A model generated the notes under the pieces. That model made no database searches. It had not been told where the DNA came from and saw nothing but the letters and a program-made list of their open reading frames with translations. From Lepidonotus clava (taxonomy: Eukaryota > Annelida > Polychaeta > Phyllodocida > Polynoidae): a stretch of DNA of 64,000 bases. This document shows, piece after piece, positions 26,401 through 35,127 of the stretch. Both the position numbers and the translations under genes were made by a program. Each line of letters opens with the position of its first letter. Positions within the stretch are counted from its first letter, which is position 1. The stretch covers positions 25,175,075 through 25,239,074 of the forward strand of contig OW387145.1 in the NCBI GenBank assembly GCA_936440205.1, given 5' to 3'.

Positions 26401-27618
26401 CAGCGTTCGCCATGCATTCCTCACAGTTTTCTCCAGTAAGTTAATTTCATTGATACTTGAAGGTATGCACTTAACATGACCATGTTGTGCAGGTCGCTTT
26501 ATAATCAGTCCGATTATTTCTACGAATTTGAATTAGGCCTAGATGTAAAATTTAATAGGCTGTCATGGTAAAATGCTATTTTTCAAAGTTGGGGAATTTA
26601 CAACTTCACAGTTTAGTTCGTCAGAATCCCACTAGGTGCCTCTAGTATATTGCCACTAGGTGGCAGTAAGATACAGTTATTTGGCAGGATTAGGAAGCGA
26701 GCAAGTCTGATACACAGGATTTTAAAAATTAAATGGCGATATTCAGAATTGTAGAACTTAATATGAAGTTAATTATCAAAAACCATGCACGGCTGCATCG
26801 CTAAAAGAGATTTATTGGGCCATGAATCGCCGCTCGGGAAGGGAGCTGATAGGGTTCGTTCCAGTTCGGTATGTGATGCCTGAACTATCCGCCAGGTGGC
26901 GGCAGCAGACTAAAGAACCAGGTGGCGCTCTGGTGCTATGTTGGTTGGACTACTGATTTAGAGAGAGGGGAAAGGATGAGAGGATCAGAAATAGAGGCAG
27001 ATCATAAGTCCAAGTCCTCAGTCTATGTCATGTATCAATGGGTTGTATCCGTCCATATATATCCGTCGCATCTCAAATGCATATAAACAACTTAGGCCCT
27101 CTCTAAACTAACCCTTTCTGTGTTAACTTTCAGACCGGGGTAGCAGAGCCAACTCGGCCTACGACGACGAGTTTGATACGTCCAGCGCGTCTCTACCCCT
27201 CATCATCGCCGTCCCGGCCATTGTCATCGTCGTCATCGTTATCATCTCCATCTACGTCCTCCATCGGCGGAGGAGTCAGTCCAAGAACAAGTCCAAGGCC
27301 CGGGCCCAGTGCCGCGTGCCTCCGATGGCCCCCAACCCGGACAAGCCCTTCGACCCGTACCAGGCCTACCAGACCCACCACCTCCACCCAATGCAACAAC
27401 AACAGCTCCTGTTACAGCAGCAGCAACAACAACATCCCCACCTGAACCATATGAACATCACACCAAACACTGCCCTCATGCACGGAGGCGCGCCCAGTCG
27501 CGAGCGCATTCTCAAAAACTATGACGTCCATTCGGATGTTTCTATACCCAAAGTGCCCCTGAGCCCGCAGTCTCAGATGCAAAACTATCCACAGCATCAC
27601 ATGCCCTATGGATGCTAG
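2166..27618 (+). CDS. FGFRL1: FGFRL1-like receptor (Ig1-Ig2-Ig3-TM, no kinase), 5' end outside window
   Basis: This is a fibroblast growth factor receptor-like 1 gene. The product should be a single-pass surface protein with three Ig domains, which in vertebrates binds FGF ligands and heparan sulfate and lacks the tyrosine kinase. Exons seen are 2166-2438 (Ig1), 22785-22850 (linker), 23141-23265 and 23731-23884 (Ig2), 24674-24786 or 24861-24979 (first half of Ig3), 26195-26435 (second half of Ig3) and 27134-27618 (membrane helix and tail). All junctions are GT-AG and the phases agree from end to end. Matches to the family as I know it include the Ig1 end around NGFGS, Ig2 DSGKYTCRV, and Ig3 GSWLNKL and ICLAANSMGYS. 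The tail is about 130 residues with no kinase, which separates it from FGFR1-4. The signal peptide was not found. Confidence 0.93.
3107..3168. repeat. Short tandem direct repeat (two copies)
   Basis: The motif CGCCTACATAGAGGGCAACA occurs twice about 32 bases apart, each time followed by ACAA. It is a small local duplication inside the large FGFRL1 intron with no known function. Confidence 0.7.
7221..7489 (+). promoter_or_regulatory. Two CTCF-like motifs in the FGFRL1 intron
   Basis: CCAGCAGGTGGCGC at 7221-7234 and CCACTAGGGGGCGC at 7476-7489 each fit the CTCF core consensus CCASYAGRKGGCRC at all 14 positions. Both are on the + strand, about 255 bases apart. CTCF is an insulator and loop-anchor protein conserved across bilaterians. 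Binding is inferred from the motif only. Confidence 0.5.
10140..10270 (+). promoter_or_regulatory. Candidate internal promoter or enhancer (NRF1, CCAAT, YY1-like motifs)
   Basis: Within about 100 bases lie an NRF1-like GCGCATGCG (about 10145), a CCAAT box in GCCAATCAGA (about 10202) and a YY1-like AATATGGCCGCG (about 10225). This combination is typical of CpG-type, TATA-less promoters. No exon starts just downstream that I can recognise, so it may be an enhancer, a non-coding transcript start or chance. Confidence 0.35.
13642..13752. promoter_or_regulatory. CACGTG palindrome, CTCF-like site and TATA-like cluster
   Basis: A perfect 10-base palindrome GTCACGTGAC lies at 13642-13651. A CTCF-like CCGCTAGGGGGCGT follows at 13686-13699, then CACGTGGG near 13729 and a TATA-like CTATAATAG near 13744. 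GTCACGTGAC is the optimal site of bHLH-ZIP factors of the MITF/TFE and USF type. Function is inferred only. Confidence 0.35.
16305..16390. promoter_or_regulatory. CTCF-like site with two CACGTG boxes
   Basis: CCGCTAGGTGGCAT at 16314-16327 is a near-consensus CTCF core. It is followed at 16331-16340 by a perfect GTCACGTGAC and near 16379 by ATCACGTGGG. The arrangement repeats the one seen near 13.6 kb in the same intron. Function is inferred only. Confidence 0.35.
18870..19092 (+). promoter_or_regulatory. Candidate internal promoter (ETS, YY1, E-box, CCAAT, NRF1 motifs)
   Basis: In about 200 bases the sequence holds GCACGTGAC (about 18871), an ETS-like ACTTCCGG (about 18927), a YY1-like GCCGCCATGTT (about 18984), ATCACGTGGG (about 18997), a CCAAT box as ATTGGCTG (about 19024) and an NRF1-like GCATGCGCG (about 19078). 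These are the classic motifs of broad, TATA-less promoters. The next known exon on this strand is the linker exon at 22785, so a transcript from here would skip Ig1. That is speculative. Confidence 0.4.
22785..22850 (+). CDS. FGFRL1: FGFRL1 exon: Ig1-Ig2 linker
   Basis: This 66-base exon encodes about 22 residues, including NNSDEVVTPPPDFQG. It fills the place of the FGFR acid-box linker between Ig1 and Ig2 but is only weakly acidic. The acceptor ends in TTCTTACAG-like sequence and the donor is GTACGT at 22851. It takes two bases of a split codon and leaves one, which fits the exons on both sides exactly. Phase fit and position support it more than sequence conservation does. Confidence 0.75.
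23141..23265 (+). CDS. FGFRL1: FGFRL1 exon: Ig domain 2, first half
   Basis: This exon encodes about 41 residues from KVPFFVRMDQ to SIIWLK, including the heparin/ligand-region strand and the first Ig cysteine in RLKCKAEGDP. The core Trp of the Ig fold is the W of IIWLK. The intron cuts directly after WLK, the same place where classical FGFR genes split Ig2. The donor is GTAAGT at 23266 and the exon ends in phase 0. Confidence 0.93.
23731..23884 (+). CDS. FGFRL1: FGFRL1 exon: Ig domain 2, second half
   Basis: This exon encodes about 51 residues, starting DGRVIEPEESSRHPHWTL and ending in the Ig signature DSGKYTCRVFNRAG, then a strand with an N-glycosylation-type site (NYT). DSGKYTCRV-NRAG is a hallmark I recognise from FGFRL1 Ig2. 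The donor is GTAAGA at 23885 and the exon leaves one base (phase 1). Two different exons downstream can complete this split codon. Confidence 0.93.
24674..24786 (+). CDS. FGFRL1: FGFRL1 alternative exon A: first half of Ig3
   Basis: This 113-base exon encodes 38 residues starting DTVDAPQMPDFPVNLT and ending EPRIK. The first Ig3 cysteine is in VFRCEVSS, with an NLT glycosylation-type site just before it. The acceptor follows CACTTGCAG and the donor is GTGAGA at 24787. It takes two bases of the split codon and ends in phase 0, exactly before the Trp codon that opens the shared exon at 26195. Exon B, 74 bases downstream, can do the same job. This copy is the more diverged from vertebrate FGFRL1. 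That it is used is inferred; a dead exon copy is the alternative, but its frame, splice sites and cysteine are all intact. Confidence 0.85.
24861..24979 (+). CDS. FGFRL1: FGFRL1 alternative exon B: first half of Ig3
   Basis: This 119-base exon encodes 40 residues starting EFLSTKPNMVPPFPENST and ending IPHMQ. It contains SFQCRVKSDV, which closely resembles the SFQCKVRSDV block of vertebrate FGFRL1 Ig3, so this is the canonical-like version. The acceptor is TATATTGCAG and the donor is GTACCG at 24980. Its start phase and end phase are identical to those of exon A. The intron between A and B is only 74 bases. Because both exons are 3n+2 long, joining A to B would shift the frame, so each transcript should carry one or the other. 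Confidence 0.88.
24980..26194 (+). other. FGFRL1 intron between exon B and the shared Ig3 exon
   Basis: The intron is 1,215 bases from exon B, or 1,408 from exon A. It carries the TGTGACGTC repeats near its start and ends in TTCTTTTCAG. No third alternative Ig3 exon was found in it. Confidence 0.7.
25028..25080 (+). promoter_or_regulatory. Three CRE-like TGTGACGTC repeats just after alternative exon B
   Basis: TGTGACGTC occurs three times, near 25028, 25046 and 25069; the last copy contains the full palindrome TGACGTCA. They lie 50 to 100 bases into the intron after exon B, and exon B itself contains TGACGTCAT near its end. They could be CREB/ATF sites or, given the position, intronic splice-control repeats. 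Neither is shown. Confidence 0.3.
26195..26435 (+). CDS. FGFRL1: FGFRL1 exon: Ig domain 3, shared second half
   Basis: This exon encodes about 80 residues starting WLKLVESPHKG, with the core Trp as its first residue, then NSTITLQGKDF, DGSWLNKLVL and the Ig signature DAGHYICLAANSMGYS. It matches vertebrate FGFRL1 Ig3 clearly. Acceptor TTCTTTTCAG and donor GTAAGT are strong. It begins in phase 0, so it accepts either exon A or exon B. In FGFR1-3 it is this second half of Ig3 that is duplicated (IIIb/IIIc); here the second half is single and the first half is doubled. Confidence 0.95.
26628..26928 (+). promoter_or_regulatory. Cluster of three CTCF-like motifs before the last FGFRL1 exon
   Basis: CCACTAGGTGGCAG (26653-26666), CCGCCAGGTGGCGG (26889-26902) and GAACCAGGTGGCGC (26915-26928) each fit the core of the CTCF consensus. 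A weaker CCACTAGGTGCC sits at about 26628. All are on the + strand in the last intron. Occupancy is inferred only. Confidence 0.45.
27134..27618 (+). CDS. FGFRL1: FGFRL1 last exon: transmembrane helix and Gln/His-rich tail
   Basis: This exon encodes an acidic juxtamembrane stretch (SAYDDEFDTSS), a hydrophobic helix of about 24 residues from SLPLIIAVP to ISIYVL, and the stop-transfer cluster HRRRSQSKNKSK. A cytoplasmic tail of about 110 residues follows with no kinase. The tail has a Gln run (two blocks, QQQQ and QQQQQQ), many His residues (HHLHP, HPHLNH, QHHMP) and ends PYGC before TAG at 27616-27618. Vertebrate FGFRL1 also ends in a His-rich segment closing in Cys (HIHYQC), so the ending looks conserved in kind. 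Acceptor TTTCAG at 27133 is good and the phase fits the preceding exon. Confidence 0.93.
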
Positions 27619-28435
27619 CAGCCCCAAGTGCCACCTGTTTTCACTCACGGATTTATCCCCTTAATAACAGCATGGACTGAACAGATCAGGAGTGTCAGAA
27701 TTGTGAGGGACACTTTGTGGCGCCATCTAGTGGATAAACTATACGCCACCCTGTGTGAGCATTTGAAACTGAAAGTGTGATGAATGAATGTTGAAGAATA
27801 TTGTATGGGTGAATGGGGAGAGAAAGGAGTCGTTGGTTGTTATTGTTGTACATGTGATTTATATCCACATCCCCACAAGACTCTTTGAAAGATTAGGACA
27901 CTTTGGATATAAAAGTTGACAGGAAAATGGACCCAAAGGTGCTATGAGATGGGGGCATTTGACTGATAGTTTTTACAACAGCCACCAGGCCGCGTTGCAG
28001 AGACTCATAATACTGCCACCTGGTGGCATTTTCTATTAACTCTGGTGTGATGTTGGATATTATATTATACTATGAATTATTGCATAATGCTTTCAGACTT
28101 GTGTCTGAATTGAGGGTTTTCAGATGTAAAGACTTGTACAGATGTTTATATATAACAAAATATCTTGTAAATATTGAAATGTTTTAAAGTTTGCATGTAA
28201 TGCACATCATCCATGGGGTACATTTGAAGATCATTTGAAATGGAAATTGAATGTTTTCCATTAAACCTAGATGGTCAAATATGACTAATATTCCCAGTTT
28301 ATAATAATCTTAATAGGAAAGTGCGGATTGAAATCAACAATACTTAGGAGATATCACGCATGGTCTACTTTAGCAACCTAGACTAGAGCCATTACCATGA
28401 AAACTGAGAACTGAAATAAAGAGTAGGCCTACGAC
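27619..28435 (+). other. Probable FGFRL1 3' UTR with AATAAA at 28415
   Basis: This follows the stop codon. The first canonical polyadenylation signal on the + strand is AATAAA at 28415-28420, about 800 bases downstream. Two CTCF-like motifs lie in it on the minus strand: GGCGCCATCTAGTGG at 27719-27733 and CTGCCACCTGGTGG at 28013-28026. The true cleavage site is not visible from sequence alone. Confidence 0.55.
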
Positions 28436-30685
28436 GGTTGTTGAATTAAGAATACACAAAACTCATTAAGATCCCTGCAGTGATATTAATTTATATTAGT
28501 ATTTGACACTAACTATATCAGGTCCGGTAGGATGGGCTTGGATGTAATGTTTACACCTGTTGTCATTACGTGGTTCCTGTATACGTGCATGTCGTCCATT
28601 AATTTTGTATAAACTATCTTACAGGAGAACTTACCTATGCATTCAAGGGTAAACAAATGAGGGAGCTTCTATACCAAAATTGTGTAATAAGTCTACAGAA
28701 GTTATACGTAAATATTTGAGTAGTTGTTGGTGTTCTAAGAGAACCTAACTGGTAATGAAATACATGTAATCTCAATCTGTCAAACCTGTGAACCGTGTCG
28801 TCCCTAGGAACACAGTGTAAACTACGTGTATGTGTTAATTATAAGTTATATGTTCCAGGTCATTACCATCACTTGGTAAACTTAAGCATTGTCCTGTAAA
28901 GGAAACGTGCCTTCCCCCTTTTTCTGGCATTAACCAGCATGGGTATTTGATTCCCTTGTACAGCGTTTATACAGCCACAAAAAGAGAATGGTCTGAAAAC
29001 ACTCGAACCAGTTTATTAATATAAAACACTAAAGCATCTGATTCATTGTCACTATTACCTAATCGAGTAATATCTAAAATATTGGAGGTGAATTATTAAA
29101 AATATCAATCCAGTCAGAGATGAAGTCCAGAAAAAACAGACATAGAAGTGCCTTCCCTTCAGATGGTTTCCCTTCACAATGCCTGAGACATGATGGTTAC
29201 CAAAATAAAATGTATCCGCGTTCAATAACGAGAAATAGTTTTGCACTGCATGTGATGCTTTATCCATTTGTACTGGACGACCTGATCAATAGTTATAGAC
29301 ATCTTCTAACATTTAACGGGTATAGAATAAAAAAGCAGGGCGAAATTAAAACATTTACGGGACTGAACATGTCAAATGGGTGTCCATACAGTTTTCATTC
29401 TATATTATGTACATACACAAGCATCAATAATTTATTTTAGATGAAGAAATCCAATTGTCAATCTGAACGAATTTTAGGTTTTGGAGCAATCAAAGTCCAA
29501 ATAAAGAGCAAATGGTAGATTACGGGAATTCAATGATAAAACACGAAAGTCAATATCGTATGTCTAAGGCACAATATCATAGTACACAATAAAGCGTCAG
29601 AACATGAGACAATCATTAAAAATGCTGTTCTGAGGCCTTGTAAATATGTGAAATATATGGGATGAATGTGTGCACAAACTTTATGTATACTGTGTACATT
29701 TCTATCTAAAAGAAGACATAGTCGTAATAAATATTTTCATTCACACATTTTCTGTCAGTTTTGATCTGCATTGCCATCTCTTTACACATAATAAAACACA
29801 TGACTTTTAGTTTCCTTGTAAGGAAAAAGGCAGTCAACGTTTGAGTTCACATAGCTGAGAAGCCGATCCCTCGGAAGGAGAGGCACAATATAAACTTAAA
29901 GGGATAATGTCCTGTTCACAGCTGTGCCCCATGGTGGCAACACTTCAAAATCTTCAGATCCTCTTGATAACAGTTTACTTAAAATAAAAAATTAAGAAAA
30001 ACTGAAAAGTTGTATGATAATTGAAAGGGTCAAACTATATGCGGTTAATTATCCATTAATGTTAAGGTTACTTTAAGAGATGGTTTCACCTTTCGATAAT
30101 AGCTAGCTCCTATCGCAGTCTCCTCCTCAATTAACTGCTGTCATCCAATACATGATAATAGTTCCTGTATTATGTAAGACATAACACTCGCGTGAAAGGA
30201 TGTTCTTTATTTAGTCCTGTGTTATTGCATTTCCATGACAAGATCTCAATTGACAAAGAACAGCTCTAAGGATATAATCCACTCAATCACACACAGCCAA
30301 GGCTCCCGCCATCTATACAGTCTATCAGCTTCAATTCCAACTCTAGGATTAAGCTTCTAGAACACAACCTTTCCTACATACTGAACTTTCTTCAGGTCTA
30401 TGAAGAACCAGCGAAATGGGCCATAACCAACCTGTCCATCTGGTTGCTGTTTTGTTACACTGCTTTCAAAAGGACCTGTGGGAACCAGCAAATGACCCTC
30501 ACCTCCAAACCCAAAGGTTGTGGATTCAAATCCTTGCAAAGCCACTTGTATATTATCTAAACTAAATCAGTTAACTGCAACCGTTACCTTTAAGTATTTA
30601 CCTTAAATGTCAAACCTTAAACCCATATACCAAATTCCATGTGGACTATGCAAATCTCTCACTAGATGGCAGTGTTAGTACAGCG
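28436..30685. other. AT-rich intergenic stretch
   Basis: No gene is supported on either strand. Open frames are short and without recognisable domains. A CTCF-like TCACTAGATGGCAG lies at 30659-30672, just before the first LINE fragment. Confidence 0.6.
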
Positions 30686-31036
30686 TTTTGTTTGTTTGTT
30701 GGGGTAGTTTAACGTCCAGCCAACCCTTATGGGTTCTTTCCAAACTGCACAAGGTAATGCTTTTCAGCTTGTTTTACACCACAAGGCGGTGACCGAATCT
30801 TTGATATGGTTTAGGAGAAACCCACCACCGGGTGCAATACCCTACTCGTTGTGAAGAGTGGCAAGGGGTCTTTCGTGTGCAATGTCCCATAGAAAGGACA
30901 CCACACATCTGGCCTTTGGTGACCCTGTCGGGAGCACAGGGTGGCCCCTGGATCCTTTCTTAGATTTTATCTATCAGTTGGCATTCTCGAAGGAATTGCC
31001 GCATCTTTTTACTTTTGTTGTTGTTAAACACATCCT
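30686..31036 (-). mobile_element. 5'-truncated RNase-H LINE, 3' end only (copy A)
   Basis: This is a minus-strand copy of the LINE family that recurs through the right half of the window. On the + strand it begins with the TTTG tail repeat, then TTGGGGTAGTTTAACG, and runs to the region coding for the last residues of the LINE protein. Relative to its relatives it is diverged (for example CCAGCC for CCGGCC and lost bases in the 3' UTR), so it is an older insertion. Confidence 0.85.
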
Positions 31037-32534
31037 ACGTAAGCCACAGCCACACATAAGCCACACCTACTTTATAGTTCCGTTATTTCCCACCAGATGT
31101 CACCACTCTAACATGAAACCCACAAATTTACTTTCTTTCACAACCATTGCATGCTGAACTTGCCAAACACACCAAACACGTGCACCGGAAGTTAGTGACA
31201 CACATGTTTTTCCTTGTCCCCTGGAACTAGAACCACCTGACCCAACTTTACGCCTTCCTTGCTTGCTTGAACTCACAGTAAATTTTCTCGATTTATCCCC
31301 TCTACCCTTCAGTAGAATTTGTTACCTACTCATAGCTGAGCAAACTATGGTTTGTATTTTTTCGTTTTACATACTATACGGTTCTTTTATTTTGTTTAAA
31401 TTGTAATTACTTTTCGCTTGCGACAGTAATAGGGTAGGTCTACAGACACCATAGTACAGTGCTACCCCTGTTCTGTTTACTTACTTACAACCTGGCAAGT
31501 CTCCCGAATTTCCAGCTTCAGTCCCGAATTTTCGACCCTGTTGCCTTACAAAATTGCATTTATTTTGTCACATGATCCACTGAAATGCACAAATCTGGAA
31601 AAAAATCCTGGGCCTGGGATGGATTTTGGAGCTTACAGGTAAGGAGGCCTGCACTTATACAAAGAAGGCCTAAAAAAAGAATTCTTGTGTTCGTAACATA
31701 TGTCGAAAATATCAAGGTAGGTAGGTAGATTTAATTGTTTTGTTTTTTTATACTTTTTTTGTAACTGTCACAAATAGCCTCTGGCATTCTTTGAAACTCA
31801 TAAGACATGCAGCACACCCTTCAGACTTATGTTAAGCATCTAAAATATGTCTGTTAATAATATATATATTCCATTCCTTTTAATCTAATTGTATTTTAAT
31901 GTTTTTAAATGAAATCTTCAAAAGAAAGGTTGATTAGTGCCAAAATATTAAGGTAGGTCGGTTTACTTGAACACAGTTTTTTTTTGTTTTAGGCCTAATC
32001 AACAACCCTACTTTGCCACCCATAACCTGATCACTAGCCTGGAAAGTACCACAAGTATATCAACAGTGTCCAAAAATCCTAGACCTCCTGAAAATTCTTG
32101 CCGCCATTGGGGAGTTAGGACCCCAACCTAATATCGGACACACTCATAGTACCAATCACCACAGAAACCCGACTGTCCGTACATACCTAAAACGATCATG
32201 GCTAGTAAAATGGATACATTGGGAGGTGAGGACTCATGGGAGGATGTTCAAGGCCACCACACAGCTGATTATCTAAGACAGGCTGGAGTCGCCACCCAGG
32301 TTGAGGATGTCGCCTCTCTAACGCTTGAATAGAAGGTAGATTTGCTGCTTAAAAATTCATGCTCACTCCTTAACCTTCCGTCACAATTGACAAACATACA
32401 GTGATATTTCAACCCTAAAGCTTGCCACAAACCAGATCCCCACATTCCAAAAGGAGATAGAACCCCTGCGTACTACTTTCAACAAAGAAGAGTATGATCT
32501 GATGAAGGAACAAGTTGACAAGCTGGAACGTGAG
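31037..32534. other. Intergenic stretch with a decayed coding fragment
   Basis: Most of this stretch shows nothing recognisable. At 32201-32531 (+) a protein-like stretch is visible: MASKMDTLGGEDSWEDVQ, then charged, coiled-coil-like sequence ending near NKEEYDLMKEQVDKLER. It does not form one continuous frame, so it looks like a fossil coding fragment of an unidentified gene or element, cut on its right by LINE copy B. I cannot name its family. Confidence 0.4.
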
Positions 32535-33107
32535 ATTTGTTTGTTTGTTTGTTGGGGTAGTTTAACGTCTGGCCAACCCTTATGGGTTCTTTCCAGACTG
32601 CACAAGGTAATACTTTTAAGCTTATTTTATGCCGCAAGGGCGGTGACCGAATGTATGATATGGTTTAGGAGAAACCCGCCACCGGGTGCAATACCCTACT
32701 CATTGCGAAGAGTGGCAAGGGGTCTTTTGTGTGCAATGTCCCATAGAAAGGACACCACACACCCGGCCTTTGATGACCCTGTCGGGAGCACAGGGTGGCC
32801 CCTGGATCCCAGACTCTTGGATCCTTTCTTAGATTTTATCTATCAGTTGGCATTCTTGAAGGAATTGCAGGATCTTTTTACTCCCGTTGTTGTTAAACAC
32901 GTCCTTCATCGATGTTCTGTTTTGGAGATGCCGCTTGCGACTATCATCTGTCTTCTTACACTTCAATATGATGTGCTCCACCGTTAGTTTGGTGTTACAC
33001 TGTTGACAAATAGGAGCACCTTCACCTTTCAACAGGTGTTCATGTGTCAGCCTGGTGTGGCCTATCCGAAGACGGGCCAGTTCCACCTGTTCTGACCTTG
33101 TCAGGCA
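32535..33107 (-). mobile_element. 5'-truncated RNase-H LINE (copy B)
   Basis: This is a minus-strand insertion with four TTTG units at its 3' end (left edge), the 3' UTR and the C-terminal coding block. That block includes HTRLTHEHLLKGEGAP and a zinc-finger-like C-x2-C-x4-H-x4-C cluster (ICQQC, EHIILKC), which ends at the LIDKI terminus. It is truncated just beyond LTRSEQVELARLR. Confidence 0.9.
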
Positions 33108-33151
33108 AGGATGAGGTATATGCAAGTATGATTGATAAATGTGAGCTGGAT

Positions 33152-33446
33152 GGGAGTGAGTGAGTGTTCGGTGTTTTGCGCCGTATCGACAGCCAAGGTT
33201 ATTTTCACGGCAAAAACCAGTTGGGACGAATTTTGTCTTTGGTGATCGAATCTATGAGATGAAGGTGACAGGGCGGGCAAACAGCAGGGGTCAAAATTTA
33301 GCAATCATTTTTGTTTTACCTCATCCCTAAGTGAACCAAGCACTGACCAGGAATTGAACCCAAAGAACCACTTGGTCAGTGCAGGGTCCCCACTATCGAT
33401 CAGCAGGGGCTACTGAGGGCCTATTCTTACCCAGACCCCTACGGGG
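33152..33446 (-). mobile_element. tRNA-type SINE (copy 1)
   Basis: This is one of three copies of a repeat of about 300 bases. Read on the minus strand, a PolIII B-box-like GGTTCAATTCC lies near the head and the tail is a CACT-type simple repeat. On the + strand it begins GTGAGTGAGTG and ends with GATCAGCAGGGGCTACTGAG and ACCCCTACGGGG. It sits between LINE copies B and C. This copy has lost a few bases near the head compared with the copies at 46.5 and 50.1 kb. Confidence 0.75.
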
Positions 33447-33607
33447 TGCATTCTCGAAGGAATTGCAGGATCTTTTTACATCTGTTGTTGTTAAACACGT
33501 CCTTCATCGATGTTCTGTTTTGGAGATGCCGCTTGCAACTATCATCCGTCTTCTTACACTTCAATATGATGTGCTCCACTGTTAGTTTGGTGTTACACTG
33601 TGGACAA
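33447..33607 (-). mobile_element. Internal fragment of the RNase-H LINE (copy C)
   Basis: This fragment covers the C-terminal coding block (KLTVEHIILKCKKTDDS through the FNNN region) without the 3' UTR. It abuts the SINE on the left and a related 3' end on the right, so it is a remnant broken by later insertion or deletion. Confidence 0.8.
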
Positions 33608-33740
33608 ATTGTAGCTGTTTGTGGGATTAGTTTAACATCCGGCCAACCCTTCAGGGTTCTTTTACCAGACTGCACAAGGTAAAGCCTTTCAGCTAGTTTC
33701 ATGCCACAGGGGCGGTGACCGAATCTATGAAACGAGGTGC
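33608..33740 (-). mobile_element. Diverged LINE 3' UTR relative
   Basis: The sequence starts TGGGATTAGTTTAACATCCGG on the + strand and continues through TTCAGGGTTCTTTTACCAGACTGCACAAGG to GGCGGTGACCGAATCTATGA. It resembles the 3' UTR of the main LINE but with many differences and lacks the TTTG run. It looks like a sister subfamily, intermediate between the LINE 3' end and the SINE 3' half. Confidence 0.6.
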
Positions 33741-33948
33741 CTATTTGTAGCAGTGGGACCCAATGCCCTCTTTATAGTGCTGCCACACTGAGATATCATG
33801 TCATAGGCCAACACAATACCCCACCCAGTCACATTATACTGACACCAGGCTGACCAGTTATGTTTCGTGGTTCTTACTTTATACCGAGTGCCAGGCAAGC
33901 AGCCACTACCATTGTTAAAGTCTTTGGCGTGACTCGGCCAGGGATAAA

Positions 33949-35127
33949 TTTGTTTGTTTGTTGGGGTAGTTTAACGTCTGGCCAACCCTTATGGGTTCTT
34001 CCCAGACTGCACAGGGTAATACTTTTAAGCTTATTTTACGCCACAAGGGCAGTGACCGAATATATGATATGGTTTAGGAGAAACCCGCCACAGGGTGCAA
34101 TACCCTACTCGTTGCAAAGAGTGGCAAGGGGTCTTTAGTGTGCAATGCCCCATAGAAAGGACACCACACACCCGGCCTTTGATGACCCTGTCGGGAGCAC
34201 AGGGTGGCCCCTGGATCCCAGACTCTTGGATCCTTTCTTAGATTTTATCTATCAGTTGGCATTCTCGAAGGAATTGCAGGATCTTTTTACTTCCGTTGTT
34301 GTTAAACACGTCCTTCATCGATGTTTTGTTTTGGAGATGCCGCTTGCGACTATCATCCGTCTTCTTGCACTTCAATATGATGTGTTCCACCGTTAGTTTG
34401 GTGTTACACTGTTGACAAATAGGAGCACCTTCACCTTTCAACAGGTGTTCATGTGTCAGCCTGGTGTGGCCCATCCGAAGACAGGCCAGTTTCACCTGTT
34501 CTGACCTTGTCAGGCACTCTCTTTTGCTTTTGTCACTTTTCTCTTCTAATTTGGGTTGGACAGAGTGTAGAAGATTGTTCTCCTGTTTGTTCCAGTCGCT
34601 TTGCCACTTAGACTGCAAATGTGTTTTGCTTAGTGGCAGTAAGTCTGTGTGTGGGATTCTAGCAACCTCAGGATCTAGGGCCAAGGTCCCCTTGGCTGTG
34701 TGGTCTGCCTTTTCATTACCAGAGATTCCAATGTGGCTAGGTAGCCAGCAGAAAATCACTTCTTTGCCAACCGATTTCAGGTTGGTGTGTCTTTGCTGGA
34801 TATCTCTGATTATGGGATTGTTAGGCTGATGTTGTAGGATAGTTTGTAAACAGGACTTTGAGTCTGAGAAGATGATAAACTTTCTGTATCCTGATACTTT
34901 GATCCAGTCTAGTGCATGCGCCAGAGCACGTGCTTCAGCAGTAAAAATGCTGGCTTGGCCGTGAAGGGCACCCATCAGGTCCCCATACTCTATATATGTA
35001 CTGCATAACCCACTCTATTTCCTTCCTTGGAGCCATCAGTGAAGATGGGGAAATGATCACTGTATTGGTCTTTCAGGGCTCCATATTCGTTCCTGAAAGC
35101 AGAGGGGTTGGTTTCGTTCTTCTTGTT
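33949..35127 (-). mobile_element. RNase-H LINE, 5'-truncated (copy D), with RNase H and C-terminal domain
   Basis: This minus-strand non-LTR retrotransposon carries its 3' end (TTTG repeat on +) at 33949. An open frame of 245 codons on the minus strand (34238-34975) encodes an RNase H domain (AEARALAHALDW, FSDSKSCLQT, LPSHIGISGNEKADH) and then the Cys/His C-terminal block ending LIDKI. RNase H plus a C-terminal Cys cluster is the layout of I-like clades of LINEs; the reverse transcriptase is missing through 5' truncation. Homology to copy F ends near 35127. Confidence 0.9.
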
